Positions 8,916 to 17,843 of a DNA stretch of 64,000 bases are shown here, one piece after another. Numbering within the stretch: position 1 is the stretch's first letter; the number at the start of each line of letters is the position of its first letter. This stretch comes from Methylobacter luteus IMV-B-3098 (GTDB lineage: Bacteria; Pseudomonadota; Gammaproteobacteria; Methylococcales; Methylomonadaceae). Below the pieces are notes generated by a model. That model was not told where the DNA came from. It saw only the letters and a list, made by a program, of their open reading frames with translations, and made no database searches. Location of the stretch: NCBI RefSeq assembly GCF_000427625.1, contig NZ_ATYJ01000015.1, positions 32,626 through 96,625 of the forward strand, given 5' to 3'. A program made the translations under genes and the position numbers.

Positions 8916-9352
8916 TGGCGACTGACAAGATAGAGGAAACCATCAAGGAAATCGCAGCGAAGCACGGCATTGCCGTTGGCCGGGACGATCCGATCTTGAT
9001 CTTGCAAACGATCAACGAACGGTTAATGCAGGACAGCGCAACCGCCCAGCAGGAAATACTGGATCGCTTCAAGGAAGAGATGGAATCCATCGCCCATCGC
9101 TGGGGCGATGACGCCAAAAACAAGGCAGAAAGAACACTCAACGCAGCCCTAACAGTCAGCCGTGAGACGATGCTAACAACCATGCAGGACGGTGCAAAGG
9201 CGGCGGCCGAGTCGTTGCGCCACGAAGTGGAATCAACAACAACCCGGCTCGCTTCCTCGATCCGTGAATCTCGGCGTGTCGCGATTATGAACTTGATAGC
9301 TGCCAGCATGACGTTTTTTGCAGTTGGACTTGCTCTTTGGGCTTTGATGTAA
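8915..9352 (+). CDS. traM: TraM, Tra1 leading-region protein with C-terminal membrane anchor
   Basis: A 145-residue protein matching the RP4 TraM position and size. The body is predicted to be long helices rich in Glu, Lys and Ala, probably a coiled coil (about 60-120). The C-terminus is a single membrane segment (NLIAASMTFFAVGLALWALM). I chose the ATG overlapping the traL stop as TGATG; a GTG one codon upstream is also open. It is the last gene of the rightward Tra1 operon. In RP4, traM is accessory for transfer. Confidence 0.85.
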   Translation: MATDKIEETIKEIAAKHGIAVGRDDPILILQTINERLMQDSATAQQEILDRFKEEMESIAHRWGDDAKNKAERTLNAALTVSRETMLTTMQDGAKAAAESLRHEVESTTTRLASSIRESRRVAIMNLIAASMTFFAVGLALWALM

Positions 9353-9759
9353 GGCGATCACGTAAAAGTATGGATTTAATCTGGCATGATTGAAATAAAA
9401 TTCAAGGCCATAGGATGATGATATAGCTCTGATACAGCATCCCTGTAAATTCGATGGCAGACCCCGTGCTGCCAAACAGGCCGGATGATATTGCGAAACA
9501 TTATGGTTTCAAGGCTCCGTTTGTTGGTGGATTGCCAAGGCAAATCCGCCTTACAATTCATCCACCATACGGCCATGTTGGATTGCAAGACCCCGTTCTT
9601 TGTTAATTACCATCTGTTTTTTGTTATTTTTGAACATTGAAAACTCTCTAGATGTCAATATTTATATAAATCAAAATCTTAAATCATGCTGATCTGTTAA
9701 AGTTTTGTTGATACTTGGAAAGTAGTTGTCGTTGATCTACACCCCATAAGGAACTTGTC
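9353..9759. other. Intergenic region after traM; no gene assigned
   Basis: A stretch of 407 bases between the Tra1 operon and the AAA+ cargo gene. A 50-codon frame at 9454-9606 (+) begins MADPVLPNRPDDIAKHYGFK but has no ribosome-binding site; it may be a gene remnant. The second half is AT-rich and presumably holds the promoter of the following gene. Confidence 0.5.
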
Positions 9760-12615
9760 ATGAAAAGTAATCACCAAAAATTGGTGCATGTAAAACATAT
9801 TTTCAAAATCAATTCAATCTCGCCCCCCACTCCTTTACCTTGTTTAATGTTCCTGAAAGATCAAACGCTTTCTAACTCAACAACAATCAAGGAAAATCCC
9901 ATGAATGGCCAAAGCAGTGAGCTAGAAGATCAAATTCCTTTATTACGCGATCTGAACGAGCAAAGGATGCAAATTACACAGTTTCTTGATGAAGGGCTTG
10001 AGTCCTTGAATGACTGGCTGACTGACGAGAATAAAATAGAACTTATGGATAAGGAGAAAACAGCAACCATAGCTATTGTGGTTAAGGCAATTCGAGAAAG
10101 ATCAGAGGAACCACCTATAGAATATATAGATTATCTAAAGAATTTAACGCTGAATCATATTGTTACATTACCCCATACAAAAAAAAATCGGAGTACTGCA
10201 GGGATAAAGCCCCGACCACGCCGTCCAGGCACTCCAAATCCTTGTTCGGTTCTGGATGCGGCATTAGTGATGCAAGCCCTTGTAGCAATACCTGGTTGTG
10301 CTTTTACAAAACCAGTGTTTCTCTGCCTTTATTGGATAGCTCGCGAAATTTATTCAGTAGACTATCCTGATTATGGTATAGGGGGTGCTCGTTCAAGTCC
10401 ATCCCACAAATTAATATCTGCTTTCACAACAAGTGAGTGTGTAAAAGCAATTACAGACTTTCAGCATATCTTCCTTAATACTGCCACATTCTTCGAACAG
10501 GTCGACAAGTTTAAAACTGCGAGTGATGAGATCAAGATCCTCAATAGTATTTACCCCTCCTTAAAGGATTGGTGTGATGCAGAAAAGGACCGATTAGCGC
10601 ACGCTTACCATACGGCCCAACAAAACTTATCAGATGCACTTGCTTTTGATCTCCAGTCATTTCCCTTTAATTATAAAGATACTGATAATTACTTAAAACT
10701 AGTAGTAGAAGAGGTGAGTAAGGTAATACGAAATTCATCAGCGACCGTAGACGCTGCCAAAAAAGAAATAGATAAGTACCGCAATTATGAAATACGCACA
10801 AAACCGTACAGAAATAACAAAGCAAGAAAACTTCAAACAGATCTTTCTCATCGTTATGTATTAGAGGGAATACTCAAAGACGCTAAATCAAATGCTGATA
10901 ATGCCTTGAAAGCTATAGATCCTAGCCACTTCCCAGAATGGAAAACACTTAGAGACATATTCAAGATGATAGACTCTCATGTATATAACATTCTGCATCC
11001 GACTCAAAAGAGCTATCTACCATCGGTGCTGGACCGTGAAGTTTCCAAAGTATCGGCAGGTGAAAAACGGCAGTGGGATCCTTGCGAGATGGTCTGTGCA
11101 GCTGCTTCCTATGGAATGTTGACTAATGAATGGAACAATGATCATCGCTTAGAACGTGCAGTTCGACATCTTGCCGAGACCATTTCTGACCGGGGAATGT
11201 TTCTGCGCAGCCGTCCTATACATGTGGGAGATGATAGGATGACTTTTGTATATAACGCCGATATTTTACATGCCTTTGCTCAGTTATTGAAAAACATGCA
11301 TCTCACAAATAGTGTTATACAGCCAGAGTTAATTAGCAAAATACTCAACTTCTTCAAAGATACACGTGAGCAGGTCTCTCCTAGAAAACTAGAAAAAACA
11401 CCAGGCTGGCATTATGAGTATTTTCCTAGTAATACCTTTAGTTCAGAGGCAACTGCCAAAGCAATCTTAGCCTTATCTATGATCCACGAGATGCTCAATG
11501 AGCAGATCAACAATCTCGTCTTAGATCATTTTACTGTAAAAGATTCCAAGGATTTAGAAAAAAAACCTGATCTCGATGATCTGTTTTATCCGGATTATGG
11601 TTTGAGATTATTTATAGATAAAGTCGAGCGCCCTGATAATTTTCAGTTTTCAGAATGGCCAGAACAAGATTCTTTCAGTCGGGAAGAATCTGTTGCTATT
11701 GCACTTCAAAGAATGCGAGCTCACGCAACTTGTCCACAGAAAAGAACAGAAACAAAAAATTCCGATCTTTGTTCTCTAATTCTTCACGGTCCTCCTGGTA
11801 CGGGCAAGACGACACTCGTCGAGGCACTTGCCAAAACGTGTAGTATAAACATGGTAGAGGTGACCCCCAGTGATATTGTCGTGAAGGGGGAAGAAGCCAT
11901 CGAAAAGAGAGCACGCGCTGTATTCGAGGCACTCTCCTTGCTGACGCGCACTGTGATACTTTTCGATGAATTTGACCCCGTGCTGTGGCATCGCGATCCC
12001 AACGATTCTGGCACTAGAAACGTGTTTTCCTTCCTGACGCCAGGCATGCTTCCCAAGCTAAAGATGCTGAACGAGCGGGCAAAGCATCAATCTGTTGCTT
12101 ATGTTCTTGTTACCAATATGATTGGCAGCCTTGATGAAGCGGCGACACGAGAAGGAAGGTTCGACAAAAAAATGGGCATTTATCCGCCAGACGTGCTTTC
12201 TCGACTGGGACGTTTTGTAAGCCAATATAAAAAAATGCGCTATCATCCGGAGCCAAAAAACTTTGAGGAGCGCGTGTTAAATATGGTCAAGAAGACTTCG
12301 GGCGCTCCGATGCAGACCTTAAGCAAATCTGGATGGTTTACCAAACCAAAGCAGTACATAACTGTTATGGATCAGCCCGAGTCTGAGGCTCAGATAAGAC
12401 AAGTTATTGGGGAAGGTAAGGCGGCTATCAAAGAATATGTCCAGTGGTGGTGGATAACTCAATGGGATGAGAATGTTAGGAATAATCATGCCATAGTTAA
12501 ATTTGATCAATTGATAAAACCAATTCCAAAGTTATCAAAAAAAATAGAATATCTTCGGATGTCACTTAAATCGTGGAAAGAAGGAGAAGAAGAACGAAGA
12601 AAACAAAGAAAGTAA
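9760..12615 (+). CDS. Large orphan AAA+ ATPase (cargo, possible defence protein)
   Basis: A 951-residue protein. The C-terminal third is a classic AAA+ module: Walker A HGPPGTGKTT at about 675-685, Walker B VILFDEFDP near 735, and a sensor/arginine-finger region TNMIGSLDEAATREGRFD. The N-terminal two thirds is helical with no domain I can name. It includes two segments (CSVLDAALVMQAL and TFSSEATAKAILALSMIHE) that look like repeated helical-toroid elements. Two starts have ribosome-binding sites: ATG 9760 (AAGGA) and ATG 9901 (AAGGAAA); the later one drops an atypical N-terminus and may be the true start. The gene is monocistronic and AT-rich against its neighbours, at a backbone junction, so it looks acquired. 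Function unknown. Confidence 0.8.
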   Translation: MKSNHQKLVHVKHIFKINSISPPTPLPCLMFLKDQTLSNSTTIKENPMNGQSSELEDQIPLLRDLNEQRMQITQFLDEGLESLNDWLTDENKIELMDKEKTATIAIVVKAIRERSEEPPIEYIDYLKNLTLNHIVTLPHTKKNRSTAGIKPRPRRPGTPNPCSVLDAALVMQALVAIPGCAFTKPVFLCLYWIAREIYSVDYPDYGIGGARSSPSHKLISAFTTSECVKAITDFQHIFLNTATFFEQVDKFKTASDEIKILNSIYPSLKDWCDAEKDRLAHAYHTAQQNLSDALAFDLQSFPFNYKDTDNYLKLVVEEVSKVIRNSSATVDAAKKEIDKYRNYEIRTKPYRNNKARKLQTDLSHRYVLEGILKDAKSNADNALKAIDPSHFPEWKTLRDIFKMIDSHVYNILHPTQKSYLPSVLDREVSKVSAGEKRQWDPCEMVCAAASYGMLTNEWNNDHRLERAVRHLAETISDRGMFLRSRPIHVGDDRMTFVYNADILHAFAQLLKNMHLTNSVIQPELISKILNFFKDTREQVSPRKLEKTPGWHYEYFPSNTFSSEATAKAILALSMIHEMLNEQINNLVLDHFTVKDSKDLEKKPDLDDLFYPDYGLRLFIDKVERPDNFQFSEWPEQDSFSREESVAIALQRMRAHATCPQKRTETKNSDLCSLILHGPPGTGKTTLVEALAKTCSINMVEVTPSDIVVKGEEAIEKRARAVFEALSLLTRTVILFDEFDPVLWHRDPNDSGTRNVFSFLTPGMLPKLKMLNERAKHQSVAYVLVTNMIGSLDEAATREGRFDKKMGIYPPDVLSRLGRFVSQYKKMRYHPEPKNFEERVLNMVKKTSGAPMQTLSKSGWFTKPKQYITVMDQPESEAQIRQVIGEGKAAIKEYVQWWWITQWDENVRNNHAIVKFDQLIKPIPKLSKKIEYLRMSLKSWKEGEEERRKQRK

Positions 12616-13016
12616 TAATTGTCGTCGTAATAAACTCAACGCCTAAAATTCTGCTCAACCAAAGCTGTACAGGATCACTTTTTGAAGCATTCGTGGGCTG
12701 ATCTCGATATTACTTTAATTAACATGTTTCAAAATAGAAATTTGATTTACCCATGGTGAATCGAACCTAGTCTTTCTTAAATAATGCTGTTCGGCCAGAA
12801 GCTGAAAGTCGCTAGCGTTTTAGTTTTGCCTTCATTCAATCGCATGTCACTTGCACGCCGTGCCGTAGAGATTCTATTTCGAATTTCGTCCATATCGTCC
12901 AATTTTACTCACTGATATTCTGACTCATTGTCGCACACCCTTTCGTATATACTTGGGAAAATCATCCTAAAGGTCACGATTGCCTATTCCAAACTTATCC
13001 AAAGACACTTCCGCTT
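12616..13016. other. Intergenic region after the AAA+ gene; nothing recognised
   Basis: About 400 AT-rich bases without a credible frame, RNA or strong hairpin. It marks the boundary between the AAA+ cargo and the backbone, which resumes with a KorB operator at 13017. Confidence 0.5.
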
Positions 13017-13029
13017 TTTAGCGGCTAAA
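13017..13029. promoter_or_regulatory. KorB operator (OB) at the end of the control operon
   Basis: Exact TTTAGCGGCTAAA located 3 bases after the stop of the KfrB-like gene, so it is distal to the operon rather than at its promoter. Confidence 0.85.
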
Positions 13030-13031
13030 AT

Positions 13032-13379
13032 TTATCGAGAGCGCCCTCGGCTAAGTGTGACGGCTTCAACCGAAACAACAACTTTGCCTTGATCGTTATA
13101 ACTGATGCTTTTCGCACTCCCCATAACAGGCACTATATCGAAATCTTTCCGGGAATGCATGACAAATTTCTTGTCTATTTTCTGGTACACGTTATCGTTA
13201 TCCGTGTGAACGACTACACCATCATACCGCTTCGACTTGTCCGCCTTTTCCGCCATGTAGATGTTGTATATGCCGGGCTTTAGTTCGCCTGCTTTGTCCA
13301 CCTTCTGATTCTTCCACACCCCTTCATGCTCGCTTTGAAGAATGCGCTGCCCATTCATAACTACAAGACGCTGTTTCAT
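13032..13379 (-). CDS. KfrB-domain protein of the control region
   Basis: A 115-residue basic protein. The segment KSKRYDGVVVHTDNDNVYQK resembles the small KfrB domain found alone on IncP-type plasmids and at the end of some relaxases, including the tail type seen on TraI here. No signal peptide or membrane segment is seen. It follows korB in the same orientation but is separated from it by a strong hairpin terminator, so it probably has its own promoter around 13380-13430. Its cellular role is not established. Family assignment is from memory of such sequences. Confidence 0.65.
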   Translation of the reverse strand: MKQRLVVMNGQRILQSEHEGVWKNQKVDKAGELKPGIYNIYMAEKADKSKRYDGVVVHTDNDNVYQKIDKKFVMHSRKDFDIVPVMGSAKSISYNDQGKVVVSVEAVTLSRGRSR

Positions 13380-13431
13380 GACCCTCTTCTATGGTTGCAG
13401 ATTAATAAACATGGTTGAATTTCATCCGGCA

Positions 13432-13471
13432 CAATAAAAAAGCCAGCTTTTAGAGGCTGGCTTTTTTATTG
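13432..13471. terminator. Bidirectional rho-independent terminator downstream of korB
   Basis: Perfect 16-bp arms CAATAAAAAAGCCAGC and GCTGGCTTTTTTATTG separated by an 8-base loop. Each strand gives a GC stem followed by six Ts. It ends the korA-incC-korB operon. Confidence 0.92.
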
Positions 13472-13604
13472 TTGCTCCGGTGCTTGTCTGCAATTTTAGA
13501 TGAAGACCACTAAGTTACCAATAACTTACTAAATAATTAGGTATTTGTACTTATTTCCTTATAAATTAAAAGGTTACTTTGAATTCAGAGACTGATCTTA
13601 TTTG

Positions 13605-14630
13605 TTAGCCTTCCAGGATCGCTACAAGCTGCACATCGCCGAGGTTTGCCTCGAACTCATGGCCGTCATCCTCGTATTTCAGCCAGGCGAAGCCATCTTC
13701 TGGAGGGCGTCGGTGGAGCACCAGGCGTGCCAGTCGTCCGTCATGCTGGACCCGTACTATGGCTTTTTTCAGCTTTTCCGGATCGGTCGTCTTCTCTTCC
13801 TTTTTGGATTTGGAACCTTCAGAGACTTGGTCGTTGCTGCCAGCTTCAGCATCGGTCTTGCCAGCCAGAGCATCTACTGTGTTAGGGTCGCTTTCTTCGT
13901 CGCTACCCTGCTCTCCGCTGTGCCGGCGCTTGTCTTCCAGAAATTCGCGCAGCAGCTTGACCGATCCCCGCGTCAGTTCCTGGCTTTCATCAGCCAGCCA
14001 TACATCCACTTCATCGGGATTCTTCTTGTATGCCGTCACCAGCTCATTGATAACGGTTACATCATTAGCCCGACCGCTGTTGAATGCTCCGGCGATCGGC
14101 TCTGGCAAATCCAGCAGCGTGACATGCTGCGTCACGAATGCCGGCGATTTGCCGATCTCCTTGGCAATTTCGCCCTTCTTCTTGCCCTTCGCAAGTTCGC
14201 GGCCGATAAAATCGGCAATCTCGCGGGCAGTCAGCTCGTTTCTTTGCAGGTTCTCGATGACCTGATCGGCTTCGTTGTAGTCGTTGTCCACGAATGCCGG
14301 AATAGTTGTCTTGCCGGCAACTTTGGATGCACGGTAACGACGGGCGCCATGATTGATGATGTACCGGCCTTCTACCTCTGGATTCTCACGAACGGAAATC
14401 GGAGTCTTGACGCCACGAAGAGAGATTGTCGCGGCCAACTCATCCAGGCTTAACTTTGAAAAACCAGGGTTATCCTTTTTTCTTGGCTGGTTCGGGTCTT
14501 CATCAATCAGTTCCAGTGACAGATCCAGTGGACCGAAACTCATGGTGGTTTCCGGCTGATTCAAAAGCCCCGAAAGATCACCTATGCTATCCAGGCCCAA
14601 GCCGGATATCTGTGACTTTTTGGTATTCAT
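13605..14630 (-). CDS. korB: KorB, ParB-family partition protein and global repressor
   Basis: A 341-residue ParB-type protein (RP4 KorB is of similar length). Expected features in order are: an acidic N-terminus (DLSLELIDEDPNQPR), the ParB N-domain (IINHGARRYRASKVAGKTTIPA, a clamp-type CTPase motif region), and a helix-turn-helix around GEIAKEIGKSPAFVTQHVTLL. A Gly, Ser, Asp and Lys-rich linker follows, then a C-terminal domain (VRVQHDGRLARLVLHRRPP) like the SH3-fold dimerisation domain of KorB. It should bind the eight TTTAGCSGCTAAA sites in this window and partition the plasmid with IncC. Its ATG overlaps the incC stop (ATGA), as expected for a coupled par operon. Confidence 0.95.
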   Translation of the reverse strand: MNTKKSQISGLGLDSIGDLSGLLNQPETTMSFGPLDLSLELIDEDPNQPRKKDNPGFSKLSLDELAATISLRGVKTPISVRENPEVEGRYIINHGARRYRASKVAGKTTIPAFVDNDYNEADQVIENLQRNELTAREIADFIGRELAKGKKKGEIAKEIGKSPAFVTQHVTLLDLPEPIAGAFNSGRANDVTVINELVTAYKKNPDEVDVWLADESQELTRGSVKLLREFLEDKRRHSGEQGSDEESDPNTVDALAGKTDAEAGSNDQVSEGSKSKKEEKTTDPEKLKKAIVRVQHDGRLARLVLHRRPPEDGFAWLKYEDDGHEFEANLGDVQLVAILEG

Positions 14631-15397
14631 TGTGTAATCTCCATCTTCTCAAAAATGTGTGAAGCAAGCGCGCGGACTTCCTTCGCGGCTTTACGGGCGG
14701 CGGTTTTTTTAATCTTCCAGACGGGCACTCCCGAGGCAAGTGCGTCGGCAATGCTGCTGCGAAGGCCAATGCCGGTTGGTATCATCAGTTGGGGATAAGC
14801 GTTTTCCAGTTCTTTCAAGTGCCGGCCGTGGCGTGGGTTTCGGCCATCGACCTTACTGGGCACCATGCCCAAAAATTGCAAACCGGGGTTTGACTTGCGG
14901 ATGTTTACGATAGTCGTGACCATTTTCTTAATGCCCTGGATACTATAGGCTTCAAGCTCAATAGGCGAAAAAACATAATCGGCCGCAAAAAGAGCAGCGG
15001 CCATGCTGACGCCAAGAGACGGGGCGGTGTCGATCAGGCATACATCGAAACCGCATTCATCCAGCACTTTGATATTCTTCTTAAAGCTCGTCGCCGCTTC
15101 TACCATTGTGAGCTTCTCCATGTTCGCCATAGGCGCATCGGAAGCTATCAGACACATGGTTGGTACGTCGGGCAGGTTGTTGAAGCAAGCGCGTAGCTCG
15201 TCGCCCTCCGCCGCAAACATCTGGCTGGCCAGGTAATCGCTCTGAAACTCCTGCAGCGTGTAAGAAGCGTTTGCCTGTGTATCAAGGTCGATCACAGCAA
15301 CCTTCATACCACGCTCAAGGAAGTCAAACGCAAGATGCACAAGGGTTGAAGTTTTACCGACGCCCCCCTTTTGGTTCGCTGTGACCAGTGTTTTCAT
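14627..15397 (-). CDS. incC: IncC, ParA-family partition ATPase
   Basis: A 256-residue ParA ATPase, close to the short form IncC2 of RP4. The deviant Walker A motif KGGVGKTS lies at about 10-17, and VIDLDTQANAS and CLIDTAPSLG are the other switch motifs. I chose the ATG that overlaps the korA stop as ATGA. The frame remains open upstream through korA in a different frame, with an ATG at 15526 adding 43 residues; RP4 likewise makes a long IncC1 that overlaps korA. With KorB it partitions the plasmid and potentiates KorB repression. Confidence 0.95.
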   Translation of the reverse strand: MKTLVTANQKGGVGKTSTLVHLAFDFLERGMKVAVIDLDTQANASYTLQEFQSDYLASQMFAAEGDELRACFNNLPDVPTMCLIASDAPMANMEKLTMVEAATSFKKNIKVLDECGFDVCLIDTAPSLGVSMAAALFAADYVFSPIELEAYSIQGIKKMVTTIVNIRKSNPGLQFLGMVPSKVDGRNPRHGRHLKELENAYPQLMIPTGIGLRSSIADALASGVPVWKIKKTAARKAAKEVRALASHIFEKMEITQ

Positions 15398-15699
15398 TTT
15401 TTTATCTCCAGTTTTTTTGTTGCGTCCTCTGCCCATTTCTTGACGATAAACGCTTGATGCTCCGGTAGTACCGCTGTCACTCGCTCGTACCCCTCGGGAA
15501 GATTTGCTTTCTGTGCAGCCATCCATACACGGCTGACAGCTTGTGATACAGCTCCTTTACTCAAGCCCAGTTCGGCTACAAACTCGGCTTGTGACCTTCC
15601 CTCGACTAATACGCCCCGTGCTATTTCGATGGTCTGTTGTCCGATTTCCAGCTTCCTGACGACAGTTTGAAACTGGGCTTCGGTTAACCGTTTCTTCAT
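15394..15699 (-). CDS. korA: KorA (TrfB) transcriptional repressor
   Basis: A 101-residue repressor, the same length as RP4 KorA. The N-terminus (MKKRLTEAQFQTVVRKLEIG) and helix-turn-helix region (AEFVAELGLSKGAVSQAVSRVW) follow RP4 KorA closely. The C-terminal dimerisation motif is LPEGYERVTAVLPEHQAFIV. KorA binds GTTTAGCTAAAC-type sites: one exact copy lies between trfA and trbA, and a one-mismatch copy lies upstream of korA itself. I chose ATG 15699 over the in-frame GTG at 15708 because the conserved family start is MKKRL. It is the first gene of the korA-incC-korB operon. Confidence 0.96.
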   Translation of the reverse strand: MKKRLTEAQFQTVVRKLEIGQQTIEIARGVLVEGRSQAEFVAELGLSKGAVSQAVSRVWMAAQKANLPEGYERVTAVLPEHQAFIVKKWAEDATKKLEIKK

Positions 15700-15771
15700 G
15701 GATTGCACCCATATACATTCACACCCTGGTTGTTGAACAAAGGCGGTTACAGCCGCCGACCATGCTTAAAA

Positions 15772-15783
15772 GTTAAGCTAAAC
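15772..15783. promoter_or_regulatory. KorA operator-like site upstream of korA
   Basis: GTTAAGCTAAAC differs from the RP4 KorA operator GTTTAGCTAAAC at one base. It lies 73 bases before the korA start, which fits autoregulation. Confidence 0.65.
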
Positions 15784-15811
15784 TATTATTGTTTGTCAAA
15801 TTCTTTATCAT

Positions 15812-15824
15812 TTTAGCCGCTAAA
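15812..15824. promoter_or_regulatory. KorB operator (OB) upstream of korA
   Basis: Exact TTTAGCCGCTAAA about 30 bases beyond the KorA-like site. The pairing suggests cooperative KorA and KorB autoregulation of the control operon, as in RP4. Confidence 0.9.
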
Positions 15825-15888
15825 ATTTACACTGCCATTTCCGCCCGCGTAGCTATTTCTTCTTAAAATCAAAGAACAGGCGTATTGG

Positions 15889-16212
15889 TTATCTGGCCCC
15901 TTTCGGTCTGAAAAACGAAACAAAATAGGTGAGCGTCGTTAGCAATGAGAAATGCAGAAGAAAAGTCCAACCGGCATAAACGCCGGGTGTATTCCAGTGG
16001 TAGATCATGCGCAGCATTTGAAAAAAAACATCGAGGGAGAGTATCCATTTAAGAATCGGCCAGATTAGTACGACCACCACCCAAACAAAGTGCAGCGATC
16101 CATCGAGAACAGATTTTTTCTTGGAATCACAGTTTTTAACTGACTTAACCGTCGCGGGATTGGAATTTTCTAGCTGAGTATTCTTTTGAGGAAACTTGAT
16201 AATATTCGTCAT
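15889..16212 (-). CDS. kleE: KleE-like membrane protein
   Basis: A 107-residue protein with the IncP-1 KleE pattern: N-terminal TNIIKFPQ, a first membrane segment (FVWVVVVLIWPILKWILSL), the conserved YHWNTPGVYAGWTFLLHFSLLT stretch (broken here by the second membrane segment), and a C-terminal FRPKG. KleE belongs to the kilE operon of RP4, whose genes are linked to stable maintenance, but its action is unknown. The start at MTN has GGAGAG 7 bases upstream. It lies between korC-like and korA in the same orientation, as in RP4; kleA-D homologues are absent. Confidence 0.8.
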   Translation of the reverse strand: MTNIIKFPQKNTQLENSNPATVKSVKNCDSKKKSVLDGSLHFVWVVVVLIWPILKWILSLDVFFQMLRMIYHWNTPGVYAGWTFLLHFSLLTTLTYFVSFFRPKGAR

Positions 16213-16301
16213 GACTTGACTCTCCACGCTATAACGTGTCCAATGTTAATCTTATCCCGCCCTGGGAAAGTACGGCTTAGGTGTTACAGCGCCAAGCCAG
16301 G

Positions 16302-16333
16302 GCCCCGGAATTCTCCGGGGCTTTCTTATTTTG
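16302..16333 (+). terminator. Possible terminator upstream of the kleE-like gene
   Basis: Stem GCCCCGGA/TCCGGGGC with a 4-base loop, followed by TTTCTTATTTT. The tail points rightwards, yet no rightward gene precedes it, so it may instead block antisense reading or be a leader hairpin. Confidence 0.4.
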
Positions 16334-16421
16334 TGTCGTCTTACTGTCTAACCAGCGTCGTTCCCTATTCAACAATCCGGCTGAACCATTATTGTTCAGT
16401 TTACTGAATCTAAACAAAAAA

Positions 16422-16434
16422 TTTAGCGGCTAAA
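16422..16434. promoter_or_regulatory. KorB operator (OB) between korC-like and kleE-like genes
   Basis: Exact TTTAGCGGCTAAA about 15 bases after the korC-like stop and 210 bases before the kleE-like start; it likely controls the kle promoter. Confidence 0.88.
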
Positions 16435-16449
16435 ATTCCTTTCTGGCGT

Positions 16450-16713
16450 TCAACCGTCTTTCCAAATTGGACCGAATCCAGCGAGATCGCACAGAATCGC
16501 CCATGCTGCATAAGGGATAGGCGACTCTTCACTGATCCAGCGTCTTACTGTGCGGTCGCCTTTGGCACCAAGGCCAAGTGTTTTTGCAGTCTTGCTACCA
16601 GTGAGTCCGCCGGCGAGGCGCAGCACCTCACGGATTTCCTCCCCGGTTGGTTGAGTCCATCTTTCGGCCGGGCGCAGGCATTCGTGTCTAATGGTTGTGT
16701 CTGGGCGACTCAA
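16450..16713 (-). CDS. korC: KorC-like repressor
   Basis: An 87-residue DNA-binding protein. The segment EIREVLRLAGGLTGSKTAKTLGLGAKGDRTVRRWISEESPIPYAAWAILCDLAG (quoted in parts: LTGSKTAKTLGLG, RTVRRW, PIPYAAWAILCDLAG) has a helix-turn-helix pattern and the C-terminal signature I associate with IncP KorC. In RP4, KorC represses the kilC and kilE operons. Its place before the kle gene and after a KlcB-like gene matches the RP4 order klcB-korC-kle. Function is inferred from that order and from pattern recall, not from an alignment. Confidence 0.7.
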   Translation of the reverse strand: MSRPDTTIRHECLRPAERWTQPTGEEIREVLRLAGGLTGSKTAKTLGLGAKGDRTVRRWISEESPIPYAAWAILCDLAGFGPIWKDG

Positions 16714-16980
16714 ATTCTATTCTCCTATTATTCCAATATTTTTAGTTGATCAAAGCTGTAACTTAATTTTACACATCCGGGATTACAGGTGATCACTTAT
16801 TAGCCATTTATGTTTATCCGAATTCTCGGTAGTCATGCCATCATGAGCCCAAACTGTACCACTATCAGGTGTTGATTTTGTAGTAACCGCCTTATCGCCT
16901 ATATTGTTTGTAAATATTGAGTGATTCAGACTAATAATTTCGCAGCACTGTTGTCCTATCCTGAAGCCTGTTGCATCATC

Positions 16981-17229
16981 TTAATCTTCGTTTGTGGTGT
17001 CAAATTGCTCATTCAGTGGGACATTGATCTCTGCTTGAGCCGCCCATTTTCTGGCAATTAACGCCTGATGTGAGGGTAAGATAACATCAACCAAAACAAA
17101 CCCAGGCGGTACAATGGAAATGGCCGGCATACGCTGTGCAGATGCCTCCAGTTCATCCATCCCATCAGATGAAACTGGTTCAGCAAGTTGATTGGCAATA
17201 ACGAGCGATAGTTTTTGAGTTTGGTTCAT
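16981..17229 (-). CDS. KlcB-position protein made of a KorA-type C-terminal domain without HTH
   Basis: An 82-residue protein. Its middle, PPGFVLVDVILPSHQALIAR followed by KWAAQAE, aligns by eye with the C-terminal dimerisation segment of KorA (PEGYERVTAVLPEHQAFIVK) and TrbA in this window. No DNA-binding helix-turn-helix precedes it. In RP4 the gene in this place, klcB, also ends in a KorA/TrbA-like segment, so this may be a shortened KlcB. It could also be a dimerisation competitor for KorA or TrbA. Start ATG 17229; a GGAGAATTC lies just upstream. Confidence 0.65.
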   Translation of the reverse strand: MNQTQKLSLVIANQLAEPVSSDGMDELEASAQRMPAISIVPPGFVLVDVILPSHQALIARKWAAQAEINVPLNEQFDTTNED

Positions 17230-17843
17230 CGGGAATTCTCCGGTAATTGACCTGAGCGGAATGCTCGGCCTTCAAATGTCAAAATAGGGCATTATGTCCT
17301 ATTCTGTCAAGTATTTTGATTGGAGCTTTCTGGTTTATAAAGATAATTCTGATCTTGAAATTAAGTTATCTCAGATATAGCCGGAGGTACTCAATTTGAG
17401 GCATATATGGTTGAGTAGGCTGAAGATGCAATTTCTTTGAGTGTAAAAGTCTGAGCTTGACCTGGCAGCTTCAAACATCAATTTATATTGAACTTAACAT
17501 TGACGGTCTCAGTTGTGCCAACAAAAGACTGTCACCAATTTTCGACTAATGGCAGCTTTACCGCTATATGCCGCTATTTATTACTGGACAGTAATCTAAT
17601 GTCTTAGCGGCGAACCTAATTATATAATTTGTAACGGAAGATCAAGCCTGAATTGGCAGCTACGATCAACTCTACTAAGATGACTCTGTTTATATGGTAT
17701 GAAGCATCCTATAATTTGCCGCGCTCGGTTATAGAAATTTCATTTCCAGGAGTCAATGGAATTCACTGACCTTTTAACAAATTTCACTAAATTACCGTAC
17801 ATAATACTAGTCATTAAAAATTATAGGATAGAACAGGTTAAGC
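17230..17843. other. Intergenic region before the RecD-like gene; nothing recognised
   Basis: About 610 AT-rich bases between the kil/kor block and the RecD-like cargo. No convincing frame, terminator or repeat was found. It must carry the promoters of both flanking divergent genes. Confidence 0.5.
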
